From Thermoplasmata archaeon (GTDB taxonomy: Archaea > Thermoplasmatota > Penumbrarchaeia > Penumbrarchaeales > Penumbrarchaeaceae): a DNA stretch of 25,530 nt. The notes under the pieces were generated by a model. That model saw nothing but the letters and a program-made list of their open reading frames with translations, searched no databases and was not told the DNA's origin. Shown piece by piece: positions 8,298 to 15,295 of this stretch. The stretch covers positions 1-25,530 of the forward strand of contig JAGLEG010000100.1 of the NCBI GenBank assembly GCA_023145185.1. Reading direction: 5' to 3'. The position numbers and the translations under genes are program-made. How positions within the stretch are numbered: position 1 is the first letter of the stretch; each line of letters starts with the position of its first letter.

Positions 8298-8305
8298 TTT
8301 TTATA
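8298..8305 (+). promoter_or_regulatory. TATA box for the zinc-ribbon gene at 8391
   Basis: TTTTTATA predicts a transcription start near 8328, giving a GC-rich leader of about 63 nt. It is divergent from the galU promoter in the same 185 bp gap. Confidence 0.45.
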
Positions 8306-8326
8306 GGAAAAAGGTGATGGATTTCA

Positions 8327-8380
8327 GCCGGCATTCGGGCGTTCGGCAGGGGTTCCTCCCCGCGCCCGTTCCCCGCGCGG
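8327..8380 (+). promoter_or_regulatory. Structured, possibly bistable 5' leader
   Basis: Two mutually exclusive folds can be drawn. In one, CGGGCG (8336-8341) pairs with CGCCCG (8363-8368) around an inner GGGG/CCCC stem (8349-8352 with 8358-8361). In the other, CCGCGC (8360-8365) pairs with GCGCGG (8375-8380), ending directly at the ribosome binding site AGGTG (8381-8385). Such a switch could tune translation. No known riboswitch class was recognised. Confidence 0.35.
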
Positions 8381-8390
8381 AGGTGTTGTG

Positions 8391-8786
8391 ATGGCAGAGC
8401 AGAAAAAGGCGGTGGACCTGTTCCCCGATCTAGAGTATCGATTTTTCCCCCTGATCCAGAAGGAGACCTCGCTGGAAGGGATACAAGGCCCGGTCTATCA
8501 ACCCTCCGGGAAGCTTCTTGAACTGGATGACATCAAGACCGTTCAGATGTCACAGCCAACCGAGGTCTTCCACGACGGCGATGCTAAAACGTACGATATG
8601 TCCTCATCGATGTTCTCGCATGAGGGGTCCGGCGAGGTAAAGCTGTGGGACCAGATCGACAAGGAGAAGAAGGTCCTGGGCTACGTGCCATGCCCAGCCT
8701 GCAAGGCCAAGATCGCGGTCACCTCGGAGAAGCGACCGCTGGACATCCAGTGCCAGGAGTGCGGGAAGAAGGGCCAACTTCATTGA
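8391..8786 (+). CDS. Small protein with C-terminal zinc ribbon
   Basis: A 131-residue protein of unknown function. Residues 1-95 are acidic with no recognised domain. The C-terminus has a two-CxxC zinc ribbon, CPACKAKIAV and then CQECGKKGQ, of the sort common in small archaeal regulatory or nucleic-acid-binding proteins. ATG 8391 is chosen over the adjacent GTG 8388 because AGGTG at 8381-8385 is then five bases away. It is followed after 12 bp by the DUF72 gene, so the two are likely co-transcribed. Regulation may involve the structured leader just upstream. A specific role cannot be assigned. Confidence 0.8.
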   Translation: MAEQKKAVDLFPDLEYRFFPLIQKETSLEGIQGPVYQPSGKLLELDDIKTVQMSQPTEVFHDGDAKTYDMSSSMFSHEGSGEVKLWDQIDKEKKVLGYVPCPACKAKIAVTSEKRPLDIQCQECGKKGQLH

Positions 8787-8798
8787 AGCGGAGGCACC

Positions 8799-9680
8799 AT
8801 GGGCACCATCAAGGTGGGAACATCCGGTTGGTCCCATGATGATTGGGTGGGCACTTTCTATCCTGCGGGAATGAAAAGGTCTGAGCTTCTGAGATATTAT
8901 TTTGCATCGTTCGATACCCTTGAGATAAACTCCACCTATCACAGCACACCAGACCGGGAGGAGATCGAGGTATGGATAGATGCTGCTCGCTCCCGTGACA
9001 ACGGAGACATATCGATAAAACTGCCTGCAGTGGCCTCGCGGGACGCCGCCATGAAGGAGGACCCCGCGGAGCTCCTTGAGATACTTCACGACTTTGGAAC
9101 GCGTGTCCTTGAGCCCCTGGACGATTCTGGGGTCCTGGGGGGCGTGCTATTTCAGGCGTCACCGTCCTTCTTCGTTCGCGGCGATACCACCTACCCTTCA
9201 AAGAGGGAGCACAAGGTCCCGGTCCCGAAATACATCTACGGGGAGGGCCGACTCAGGGAGCTGCTTGAGGTACTTCGCTCCCTCCCTGGAAAGCCGGCAC
9301 TCGAGCTGCGGAACAGCTCGTGGATCGCGGAGGATATCTCACTGGTGGACGAGGGGCGAAAGGTCCTGAGGGAGCATGGGGCCGCTCTTGTCGTAGTCGA
9401 TGCCCCCTCGTTCCCATGGATCGTGGACCATCTGAGCGATCAGTTCTACGTTCGATTTCACGGACGCAACCGCTCCGCCTGGTACAGGGACCTGGATGGC
9501 ACCTCCTCCGGTAAATACGAATACAGATACACGACCATGGAGCTGAAAGAGAGGGTCGTATCCATACGCAAGATGGCAGCCCTGGGAGATGTCAATGTGA
9601 TATTCAACAACCATCCGGGGGGAAGCGCACCATTGAATGCGCTGGAGATGAAGGAGCTGCTTGGAACGTATGACGGTTAA
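8799..9680 (+). CDS. DUF72 (YecE-like) family protein
   Basis: A 293-residue TIM-barrel protein of the DUF72 family, whose biochemical function I do not know to be established. The family start VGTSGWSHDDWVGTFYPAG and the segment LRYYFASFDTLEINSTYH are clear. So are ALELRNSSW near residue 170, VVVDAPSFP near 205, FYVRFHGRN near 225 and VIFNNHPGGSAPLNA near the end. ATG 8799 has GGAGG at 8790-8794. The gene follows the zinc-ribbon gene at 12 bp, which suggests a shared transcript. About 70 bp separate it from the AmrS-type gene, where a weak promoter may lie. Confidence 0.9.
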   Translation: MGTIKVGTSGWSHDDWVGTFYPAGMKRSELLRYYFASFDTLEINSTYHSTPDREEIEVWIDAARSRDNGDISIKLPAVASRDAAMKEDPAELLEILHDFGTRVLEPLDDSGVLGGVLFQASPSFFVRGDTTYPSKREHKVPVPKYIYGEGRLRELLEVLRSLPGKPALELRNSSWIAEDISLVDEGRKVLREHGAALVVVDAPSFPWIVDHLSDQFYVRFHGRNRSAWYRDLDGTSSGKYEYRYTTMELKERVVSIRKMAALGDVNVIFNNHPGGSAPLNALEMKELLGTYDG

Positions 9681-9751
9681 GGTTCCGTACTCCCGTACCG
9701 GGAAAATGTTAATCACAAGAGGACATATCCATTTATCATCGGTGAGATCAG

Positions 9752-10768
9752 ATGCAACCTGGAGTTGAGGCTGAATATCAATTTCCCCACGAGGGGGTAT
9801 CCGTTCGATGTGAGCTGTGCCCCAATTCGTGCATTATCCCGGACGGAGGCAGGGGGATATGCTCCGTGAGGGTGAACCGTGGGGGGGCCCTCTTCGCTGA
9901 TGGGTACGGGATATACCCCGCCGTGCACATGGACCCGATAGAGAAGAAACCTCTCAACCATTTCCTGCCAGGCAGCTCCATATTGTCGGTAGGGTCCGTG
10001 GGGTGCAACCTGCGATGTCTGCACTGCCAGAACCACAGCCTCGCAAGGGGATCACCATTGGGATTGGAGGATAGCAGGATCCCTCCCGGGGAGATGGTGG
10101 GGATCTCCATGAAAAGGGGATCTGTCGGGATCGCGTTCACCTACAACGAGCCCACCATAAACTTCGAGTACCTCATGGACGTGCTTCCCGACCTGAGGGG
10201 ATCGGGAGCACGCGTGGTGATGGTTACTAACGGACACCTCTCCCCGGAGCCCTGGAAGAGGGTAATGTCCATGACCGATGGTGCCAACATAGATGTCAAG
10301 GGGTTCACCGAGGAGTTCTACAGGGATGTGACAGGAGGCAGCCTTCGGTCGGTCCTCGAGAACGTCAGGGCGGCCTTTGATATGGGCGTTCACGTGGAGC
10401 TGACGTACCTCGTGATACCCGGAAGGAACGATGACGGCGATCAGGTGGCCGGTTTTCTGCAGTGGGTCAGGGATCACCTCTCGACCTCCGTACCTCTCCA
10501 TTTTACAAGGTTCCATCCCGACCACAGGATGACCGATGTACCTCCCACCCCGGTAAAGACCCTGGAGAGGATCCGTGGGGAGGCGGTGGATTCGGGGCAC
10601 GAACACGTGTATATTGGAAACGCATGGGGCGACGGTTTCAACGATACCAACTGTCCCGGATGCGGGAAGGTCCTGATCAACAGGGATGGATACTCCACCC
10701 GGGTAAAAGGGTTCAAGAATGGTATTTGCAGTAGCTGTAAAAGGGAGATATATGGGGTGTGGAAATAG
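9752..10768 (+). CDS. amrS: AmmeMemoRadiSam system radical SAM enzyme (PflA-like)
   Basis: A 338-residue radical SAM protein of the COG1180 (pyruvate formate-lyase activating enzyme-like) group. The AdoMet cluster ligands are Cys85, Cys89 and Cys92 in GCNLRCLHCQNHSL. The N-terminal CELCPNSCIIPDGGRGICSV and the C-terminal CPGCGK with CSSCKREIYGVW are cysteine blocks typical of the AmrS subgroup. The usual AmrA and AmrB (Memo-like) partners are not in the window, and the modification reaction is not known to me. ATG 9752 follows GGTGAGATCA, a good ribosome binding site. The stop codon overlaps the start of the THUMP gene, so the pair are coupled. Confidence 0.88.
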   Translation: MQPGVEAEYQFPHEGVSVRCELCPNSCIIPDGGRGICSVRVNRGGALFADGYGIYPAVHMDPIEKKPLNHFLPGSSILSVGSVGCNLRCLHCQNHSLARGSPLGLEDSRIPPGEMVGISMKRGSVGIAFTYNEPTINFEYLMDVLPDLRGSGARVVMVTNGHLSPEPWKRVMSMTDGANIDVKGFTEEFYRDVTGGSLRSVLENVRAAFDMGVHVELTYLVIPGRNDDGDQVAGFLQWVRDHLSTSVPLHFTRFHPDHRMTDVPPTPVKTLERIRGEAVDSGHEHVYIGNAWGDGFNDTNCPGCGKVLINRDGYSTRVKGFKNGICSSCKREIYGVWK

Positions 10769-11691
10769 TGTCATTGTTCCTGATCAGATATGCGGAGATA
10801 GGCCTCAAGAGCGACCGGGTGAGACGGCGGTTCATAAACAGGCTGAAGGAGGACATAGAGAACAACCTCATGGAAAACAACGTCGACCACATAGTGGAGG
10901 AGGAGAGGGGGAGGGTGTTCGTCGAGACCTCTGACCCCGATGCCACCGCGGCGGTCCTGAGGACTATCAACGGCATACACTCCTTCAGCCTGGTGGAACC
11001 CTGCTCATCCTCATGGGATGGGATCATGGAATGTTTGAAAAAGGTGGGAGAGGAGAACATCTCGGAGAACATGACCTTCGGCCTCAAGGTGAAGAGGGTG
11101 GGCAAACACCCCTATTCCAGTCAGGATATCGCCATCAACGGCGGGTCGGCGGTCCTTTCGCACCTTCCAGAAGGCGTCAATTCCGTTGATCTCAGGGATC
11201 CAGATGTCTGGTTCGAGGTGGAGATAAGGTCTAAAATGGCCTATATTTTCACGGCCCGTATACGGGGTAAGGGGGGAATGCCATCCTCCACCCAGGGCCG
11301 GTCCATCCTCTACCTTCCCGGGATCGGAGATATGGATGAGATGGAAAGGGAGAGGATCAACCTGAGGGTCCGCATCTCAAGGCTTCTGATGGAGCGGAGG
11401 GGGGTCAAGGTCATACCCTGCTGCTGGAAGGTGGACCTCGATCCCTGGATCGACCTGATGGCCGACACCCACGGGGAGAGGCCGTTCTATATCGAGGGAG
11501 AGGACCTGGAGGGCGCCTTGATGGCGACCCTGATCAAGCTGGATGCCCGGGCGGTGATATATCCAGTCCCTCTCGATGGGATCTCCTCGTATCCTCTCCT
11601 TCACGACAAGGGGGGATCGGTCGCCTCCTTCTTTCCCACCGCCGTCATGGATGATGATGAGCTGGAGACCTGGGCCGTTTTCTTCGGGTGA
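10768..11691 (+). CDS. ThiI-like THUMP protein with degenerate PP-loop
   Basis: The N-terminus, LFLIRYAEIGLKSDRVRRRF, matches the ferredoxin-like domain of ThiI, the tRNA 4-thiouridine synthase. A THUMP RNA-binding domain follows to about residue 165, ending in a GKGGMPSSTQGR linker. In ThiI the next block is the ATP pyrophosphatase motif SGGxDS. Here the aligned stretch reads LYLPGIGDMDEMERE, so the catalytic motif appears lost although the rest of the domain shape persists to residue 307. It probably binds tRNA, but thiolation by itself is unlikely. The GTG at 10768 overlaps the previous stop (TAGTG) and has GGGGTG about eight bases upstream; GTG 10759 is the alternative. Confidence 0.8.
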   Translation: MSLFLIRYAEIGLKSDRVRRRFINRLKEDIENNLMENNVDHIVEEERGRVFVETSDPDATAAVLRTINGIHSFSLVEPCSSSWDGIMECLKKVGEENISENMTFGLKVKRVGKHPYSSQDIAINGGSAVLSHLPEGVNSVDLRDPDVWFEVEIRSKMAYIFTARIRGKGGMPSSTQGRSILYLPGIGDMDEMERERINLRVRISRLLMERRGVKVIPCCWKVDLDPWIDLMADTHGERPFYIEGEDLEGALMATLIKLDARAVIYPVPLDGISSYPLLHDKGGSVASFFPTAVMDDDELETWAVFFG

Positions 11692-11716
11692 GGTCTAACG
11701 GCGTTTAAATAAAATA

Positions 11717-11724
11717 CTTATATA
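11717..11724 (+). promoter_or_regulatory. TATA box for the gene at 11837
   Basis: CTTATATA in a strongly AT-rich stretch predicts transcription from about 11747, just before the structured leader. GTTTAAATAA at about 11703 is a weaker alternative. Confidence 0.5.
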
Positions 11725-11752
11725 GTAAAAGCTTACAATGACATTGGTAGGT

Positions 11753-11824
11753 GTGTGGCATCACCGAGACCTTCTACCTCGGGATGCGGAGATAAGGCCG
11801 CTGCCTCTTAGATGTGATCCACAC
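11753..11824 (+). ncRNA. Structured 5' leader RNA, candidate cis-regulatory element
   Basis: GTGTGGcATCAC (11753-11764) pairs with GTGATCCACAC (11814-11824) to give an 11 bp closing helix with one bulged C. Inside it, CGAG/CTCG (11765-11768 with 11778-11781) and GCGG/CCGC (11786-11789 with 11798-11801) form two short hairpins. The result is a three-way-junction-like fold of about 72 nt. It starts within ten bases of the predicted transcript end and stops next to the GGGGTGAT ribosome binding site of the gene at 11837. There is no T-loop or CCA, so it is not a tRNA, and no known riboswitch was recognised. It could be a cis-regulator or a processed small RNA. Confidence 0.4.
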
Positions 11825-11836
11825 GGGGTGATTTGG

Positions 11837-12700
11837 ATGGTAAGAGCTCTATTTGATAGATTGTTCGGAAGGAAAAAGGCCCGGAGAAGGGAGTATCAGG
11901 ACTACCTCCAGGAGGATCATTCTCCTGTGGACGAAGGGGGATACGACGATGAGAACCTCCTGATAGATCACAGGTTCCATTTCATGTCAACAGGTGACTA
12001 CGAGAGGAACATGGACAGGATGGCGTACAGGGTCACCCTGGAGAACACCACGGAATATCCGCTTGGAAACCTGAGGGCCGAGTTCCATGAGGGCAGTAAA
12101 CTTGGAAGTTTCGGCAAGGTAAATGTATCACAGGCAATGGTGGACCCGGGTGACAAGGCGGAGATAGAGGTCCAATTCGAGCCACGGTATGTCGGGGGGA
12201 AGGAGTCCTTTCATTTCGACCTGCTGTTCTTTGACTTCAAGTACAGGGTGGAGGAGCGGATCTCACTGGATACCGAACCGATAAAGGTGACCGTCCCGAA
12301 ATTCACCCCTCTGGATCTGGACGAGGACGGCTACAGGATCCTCACGTCAAACCTGTATCGATGGGCTTTCGAGACCGATATCATGAAGATACCTCCAAAA
12401 ACGCTGTTCGGCTCATTGGATGCCAGATTGGGGAAGATCGGCTTCGAGGTTGCCGACGAGATCGTCAACGATGCCATCTTCCGCGGGATCAAGAGATTTG
12501 TGGCGACGGACAAGAAAGGTAGAAAGTGGGCGGTTCAGGTCCAGGTGATCGGCGAAGGGAAGAACTCCAAGCTTCTCATGTACACCTTTGGGGAGAGGCC
12601 CCAGTTCGCCTACAACCTGACAACCAAGGTCCTGCTCAAGCTCCCCGAGAGGGAGATACTGCTCGGGTCCATGTTCTCGGGGGAGATGGAAAAGGATTGA
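11837..12700 (+). CDS. Hypothetical protein, basic N-terminus and beta-rich middle
   Basis: Not recognised. The frame opens at ATG 11738, but the first 33 codons lie in the structured leader. ATG 11837 has GGGGTGAT upstream at 11825-11832 and starts a plausible protein of 287 residues, MVRALFDRLFGRKKARRRE. The basic amphipathic N-terminus could touch membrane or nucleic acid. Residues about 50-155 look like an Ig-like or C2-like beta-sandwich (MAYRVTLENTTEYPLGN, then VDPGDKAEIEVQFEP). The remainder is a mixed alpha/beta domain with no motif I know. There is no signal peptide or membrane segment, so it should be cytoplasmic. Confidence 0.72.
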   Translation: MVRALFDRLFGRKKARRREYQDYLQEDHSPVDEGGYDDENLLIDHRFHFMSTGDYERNMDRMAYRVTLENTTEYPLGNLRAEFHEGSKLGSFGKVNVSQAMVDPGDKAEIEVQFEPRYVGGKESFHFDLLFFDFKYRVEERISLDTEPIKVTVPKFTPLDLDEDGYRILTSNLYRWAFETDIMKIPPKTLFGSLDARLGKIGFEVADEIVNDAIFRGIKRFVATDKKGRKWAVQVQVIGEGKNSKLLMYTFGERPQFAYNLTTKVLLKLPEREILLGSMFSGEMEKD

Positions 12701-12714
12701 GCATGCCTGCGAAA

Positions 12715-12780
12715 TTAATTATATCTGTTTTGTCATTTACACATGCTTCCATGGGGAATGAGGTTTCCATGGAGTATAGC
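12715..12780 (+). promoter_or_regulatory. TATA box followed by a leader hairpin
   Basis: TTAATTATAT (12715-12724) predicts a transcription start near 12745. An 8 bp stem then forms between TTCCATGG (12747-12754) and CCATGGAG (12767-12774), with one G-U pair and a 12 nt loop. It lies before the GGAGG ribosome binding site (12786-12790) of the gene at 12798. Confidence 0.38.
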
Positions 12781-12797
12781 GGGTTGGAGGTATAGCG

Positions 12798-13745
12798 ATG
12801 TCACCATCTTTGTTCAAGAAATCCGGTGCGGCGGCCATCAAGTTCATGGAGGCCAACAAGCAGGAGATCAACAACTACTCGCAGATGCTTGCGGGTATTG
12901 GATATGCCCTCGTGGGCACCCCCATTGAGTTCAGGGCGGCTATGAGTATCTCCGGCCTCAGGGACAGCGCAAAGAAATACGCCCACGAGAACGGGTGTTC
13001 TCTTGTCGTCGAGGTGAAGGACCCAAATCCGATGGCCAATCCCTTCAACCCCTACAAGTATTACCTCTATCAGTACCAGGGGTCACCGCCTCTGCCCGAT
13101 CCCATGGAACCCCCATCCAAGGGGGGCGGTGGGGTTGCAGCCGCCGGGCAGGCTCAACAGGTGGCCGCTTTCATATGCCCTTACTGCCAGAAACAGTTCA
13201 ACGCCTACGTCCAACCAGGTCCGAACACCATCACCTGCACGGGGTGCCGTGGACAGAGTATGGTGGAGATGCCTGCTGCAGGTGCGGCAGTGGGTGCTGC
13301 GAACCAATCCTCCGATCAACTGGCCCAGATCAAATTAAGTGGGGGGTACACGACCGTTGAGGAGATGGTCGTGGATTGCTGTGAGGCGCTGGGGAAGATA
13401 ATGATGGTCGAGGGCAACCCCATCGAGTTCGAGGACACAGGTGAGTTCCTGTATCCATTTATCCTCATGAAACAACATGGCTATCAGCATATCGGCTTCC
13501 GCAAAATGGACCTGTATCTGGTCAGGGAGGCAACCCACGATTACAAGGTCTTCGGGAGCGAGGTACACACGCAGTCCCAGGCGTCCATCAATCCACTCAG
13601 GGACGATCTCTTCGCGATAAAGGTGCTGGGAGGCCTTCATTACATGGTCCTGGAGGAGTTCAAGAAACTGGAGGACGATCAGAAACGTGACATCTCCACC
13701 GCCTTCTACGAGTTCCTGACCCGGTATATCTCCGTATCCTCATGA
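12798..13745 (+). CDS. Hypothetical protein with an internal zinc ribbon
   Basis: A 315-residue protein I do not recognise. Residues 1-95 form an alpha/beta-looking domain (KFMEANKQEINNYSQMLAGI onwards). A Gly/Pro/Ala-rich linker follows, then a zinc ribbon (ICPYCQKQFNAYV, ITCTGCRGQ) near 130-155, a second Ala-rich linker, and a C-terminal domain from about 180 to 315 with CCEALGKIMM and LGGLHYMVLEEFKKLEDD. The flexible linkers suggest two domains tethered around a metal-binding module. ATG 12798 has GGAGG eight bases upstream. The gene has its own likely promoter and leader hairpin. No membrane segments are seen. Confidence 0.75.
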   Translation: MSPSLFKKSGAAAIKFMEANKQEINNYSQMLAGIGYALVGTPIEFRAAMSISGLRDSAKKYAHENGCSLVVEVKDPNPMANPFNPYKYYLYQYQGSPPLPDPMEPPSKGGGGVAAAGQAQQVAAFICPYCQKQFNAYVQPGPNTITCTGCRGQSMVEMPAAGAAVGAANQSSDQLAQIKLSGGYTTVEEMVVDCCEALGKIMMVEGNPIEFEDTGEFLYPFILMKQHGYQHIGFRKMDLYLVREATHDYKVFGSEVHTQSQASINPLRDDLFAIKVLGGLHYMVLEEFKKLEDDQKRDISTAFYEFLTRYISVSS

Positions 13746-13770
13746 ACATCTGATCCTGTAGATACTCACC

Positions 13771-13777
13771 TTTAAGT
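13771..13777 (+). promoter_or_regulatory. TATA-like box for folD
   Basis: TTTAAGT is centred 26 nt before ATG 13800, supporting a leaderless folD mRNA and the ATG over the in-frame GTG at 13776. Confidence 0.42.
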
Positions 13778-13799
13778 GTCAGTTTGCGGATTCTCCCCC

Positions 13800-14702
13800 A
13801 TGGAGAGGCTGTTGGGGAAGCCCGTTGCAGAAAGGGTTCTTAATGAGATAGCAGGGCTGTTGGACCCATCGGACCCGCCAAAGCTCGTAATATATTTGAT
13901 AGGGTCCCACCCCTCATCGGAGATCTATGCCAGGTCCAAGGTAAGAAAAGGAGAGGGCATAGGCATCAGGACAGAGGTCCGGAAGCTCTCGCCCGATATA
14001 TCTCCCGAGGAGGTCAGGGCACTTATCCTTGTGGATGGCGGGTCCGACGGGGTGGACGGCATAATGATCGAGAGCCCGCTGCCGGGGGGACTGGACATGT
14101 CCGACCTGGTCGGTGCGATCCCCCCCGAAAAAGATGTGGAGGGGGTGACGTGCGAGAACTACGGCCTGATGTCCCTTGGCCAGCCTCGTTTCATCCCACC
14201 CACGCCGCTAGGCGCCCTACTTGTAATGCTCCACTACGGTATAGATGTGAATGGAAAGGATGTTGTGGTGGTGGGGAGGGGAAGGAATGTGGGCAGGCCA
14301 CTTTCCACCCTGCTTTCGATGAAAACGGAATGGGGAAACGGCACGGTCACCCTGGCGCACTCGGGAACGGCGGACCTCGGGTCAGTGACCCGCCGCGCGG
14401 ACGTCATCTTCACGGGTGTGGGCAGGGAGGGGTTGATAGGCAGAAATATGGTCAAGAAGGGGGCGGTGGTGATCGACATGGGGATAAATGCTGTTGATTC
14501 GGGTATCGTTGGGGACGTCGACGTGGACTCCCTGGATGGGTGGGCTTCCATGGTAACCCCGACACCCGGTGGAACAGGCCCCGTCACGGTCTCCGCAATA
14601 TTCCTGAACCTCATGATGGCCAGCATGATGCGGAGGTCCCTGGACCTCTCGTTCAACGATAAGATCATCCAGGCCCTTTACGGGCAGAGGAGGTCACCAT
14701 GA
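13800..14702 (+). CDS. folD: Methylene-THF dehydrogenase / methenyl-THF cyclohydrolase
   Basis: Bifunctional one-carbon enzyme interconverting methylene-, methenyl- and formyl-tetrahydrofolate with NAD(P). The catalytic YxxxK is Tyr43/Lys47 (EIYARSKVRKGEGIGI). PEKDVEGV near residue 112 and PPTPLGALLVML near 130 match the family, as does the dinucleotide-binding VVVVGRGRNVGRPLS. The C-terminal TPTPGGTGPVT is close to the usual PGGVGPMT. The Ser usually found in the GRS cofactor loop is Gly here, which may affect NADP versus NAD preference (inference). The length of 300 is normal. ATG 13800 has no ribosome binding site but is 26 nt from a TATA-like box. The stop overlaps the next start by ATGA. 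Confidence 0.94.
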   Translation: MERLLGKPVAERVLNEIAGLLDPSDPPKLVIYLIGSHPSSEIYARSKVRKGEGIGIRTEVRKLSPDISPEEVRALILVDGGSDGVDGIMIESPLPGGLDMSDLVGAIPPEKDVEGVTCENYGLMSLGQPRFIPPTPLGALLVMLHYGIDVNGKDVVVVGRGRNVGRPLSTLLSMKTEWGNGTVTLAHSGTADLGSVTRRADVIFTGVGREGLIGRNMVKKGAVVIDMGINAVDSGIVGDVDVDSLDGWASMVTPTPGGTGPVTVSAIFLNLMMASMMRRSLDLSFNDKIIQALYGQRRSP

Positions 14703-15172
14703 TGAAGGTCGTAAGATGTATTGAATGTGGCCACGTTACCTTCGAGCTGTGGAAGGGGCTGGACCGCTGTCCCGAATGCTCCGGTGATATCGAACAAATT
14801 GAGGAGGATATGGGCCCGAGGGAGAGGATCCCAAGGGTCCTCAAGATGGGTGGGATACTGCTCGTAATGGTGGCTCTGGTGCTCATAGTGTTCAACAGTT
14901 TCAACGGATCGGTTCCGGAATCCCTTCTCCGCACTGCTTTTGTTATCCTCCTGGTCGCCATACTATTTCTGGGCATCTCCCTTGCATATGTGTACGTCCT
15001 GTCCAGGGAGGCCTGTGTCAAGGTACAGGGGGAGGCCCCGCCTCCAAAAAGAAGGAGAGGGAGTGCGCTCAACCGGGGTACAGGGCCCAGGCGAGGGGGT
15101 CAAAGGGATGAGGTCGTTACGGGCGGAATGCCCAGGTCCAGGGGGACCAAGATACTGCCCGAGAGGAAATAA
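14699..15172 (+). CDS. Small zinc-ribbon membrane protein
   Basis: A 157-residue protein of unknown function. An N-terminal zinc ribbon (CIECGHVTFELW, DRCPECSG) at about residues 7-30 precedes two hydrophobic segments near 50-67 and 78-101. A basic, Pro/Arg/Gly-rich tail (PPPKRRRGSALNRG onwards) runs to the end. The short loop between membrane helices suggests a hairpin with both termini in the cytoplasm. The start overlaps the folD stop (ATGA), and GGAGGT at 14690-14695 lies four bases upstream; a second ATG at 14702 is possible. Translation is probably coupled to folD, but no functional link is evident. Confidence 0.75.
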   Translation: MMKVVRCIECGHVTFELWKGLDRCPECSGDIEQIEEDMGPRERIPRVLKMGGILLVMVALVLIVFNSFNGSVPESLLRTAFVILLVAILFLGISLAYVYVLSREACVKVQGEAPPPKRRRGSALNRGTGPRRGGQRDEVVTGGMPRSRGTKILPERK

Positions 15173-15206
15173 CTCCTGCAGAGATAGCTTCGCCCCATCG
15201 GGCCCA

Positions 15207-15270
15207 TGAATAAATAGTTATTAATAATGAAGGCTTATTCCCCATCGACTTCTACTGTGTAGAGGTCGAT
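15207..15270 (+). promoter_or_regulatory. Promoter and 12 bp leader hairpin of the pyrophosphatase gene
   Basis: GAATAAATAG (15207-15216) within an AT-rich stretch to about 15228 is the likely TATA region, placing transcription near 15237. ATCGACTTCTAC (15244-15255) pairs with GTAGAGGTCGAT (15259-15270) over 12 bp with one G-U and a TGT loop. It may act as an RNA hairpin at the 5' end or as a DNA operator. A second AT-rich box follows at 15270-15278. Confidence 0.5.
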
Positions 15271-15295
15271 AAATAATATGATCTGGTGATATCCC

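Noticed and set aside
11753..11824. A tRNA gene, suggested by length and branched pairing
   Set aside because: There is no T-loop consensus, no seven-base anticodon loop with proper flanks, and the closing helix has a bulge and the wrong length.
11738..11836. N-terminal extension of the 11837 protein from ATG 11738
   Set aside because: The 33 codons coincide with the base-paired leader, the ATG precedes the predicted transcription start, and ATG 11837 has a strong ribosome binding site.
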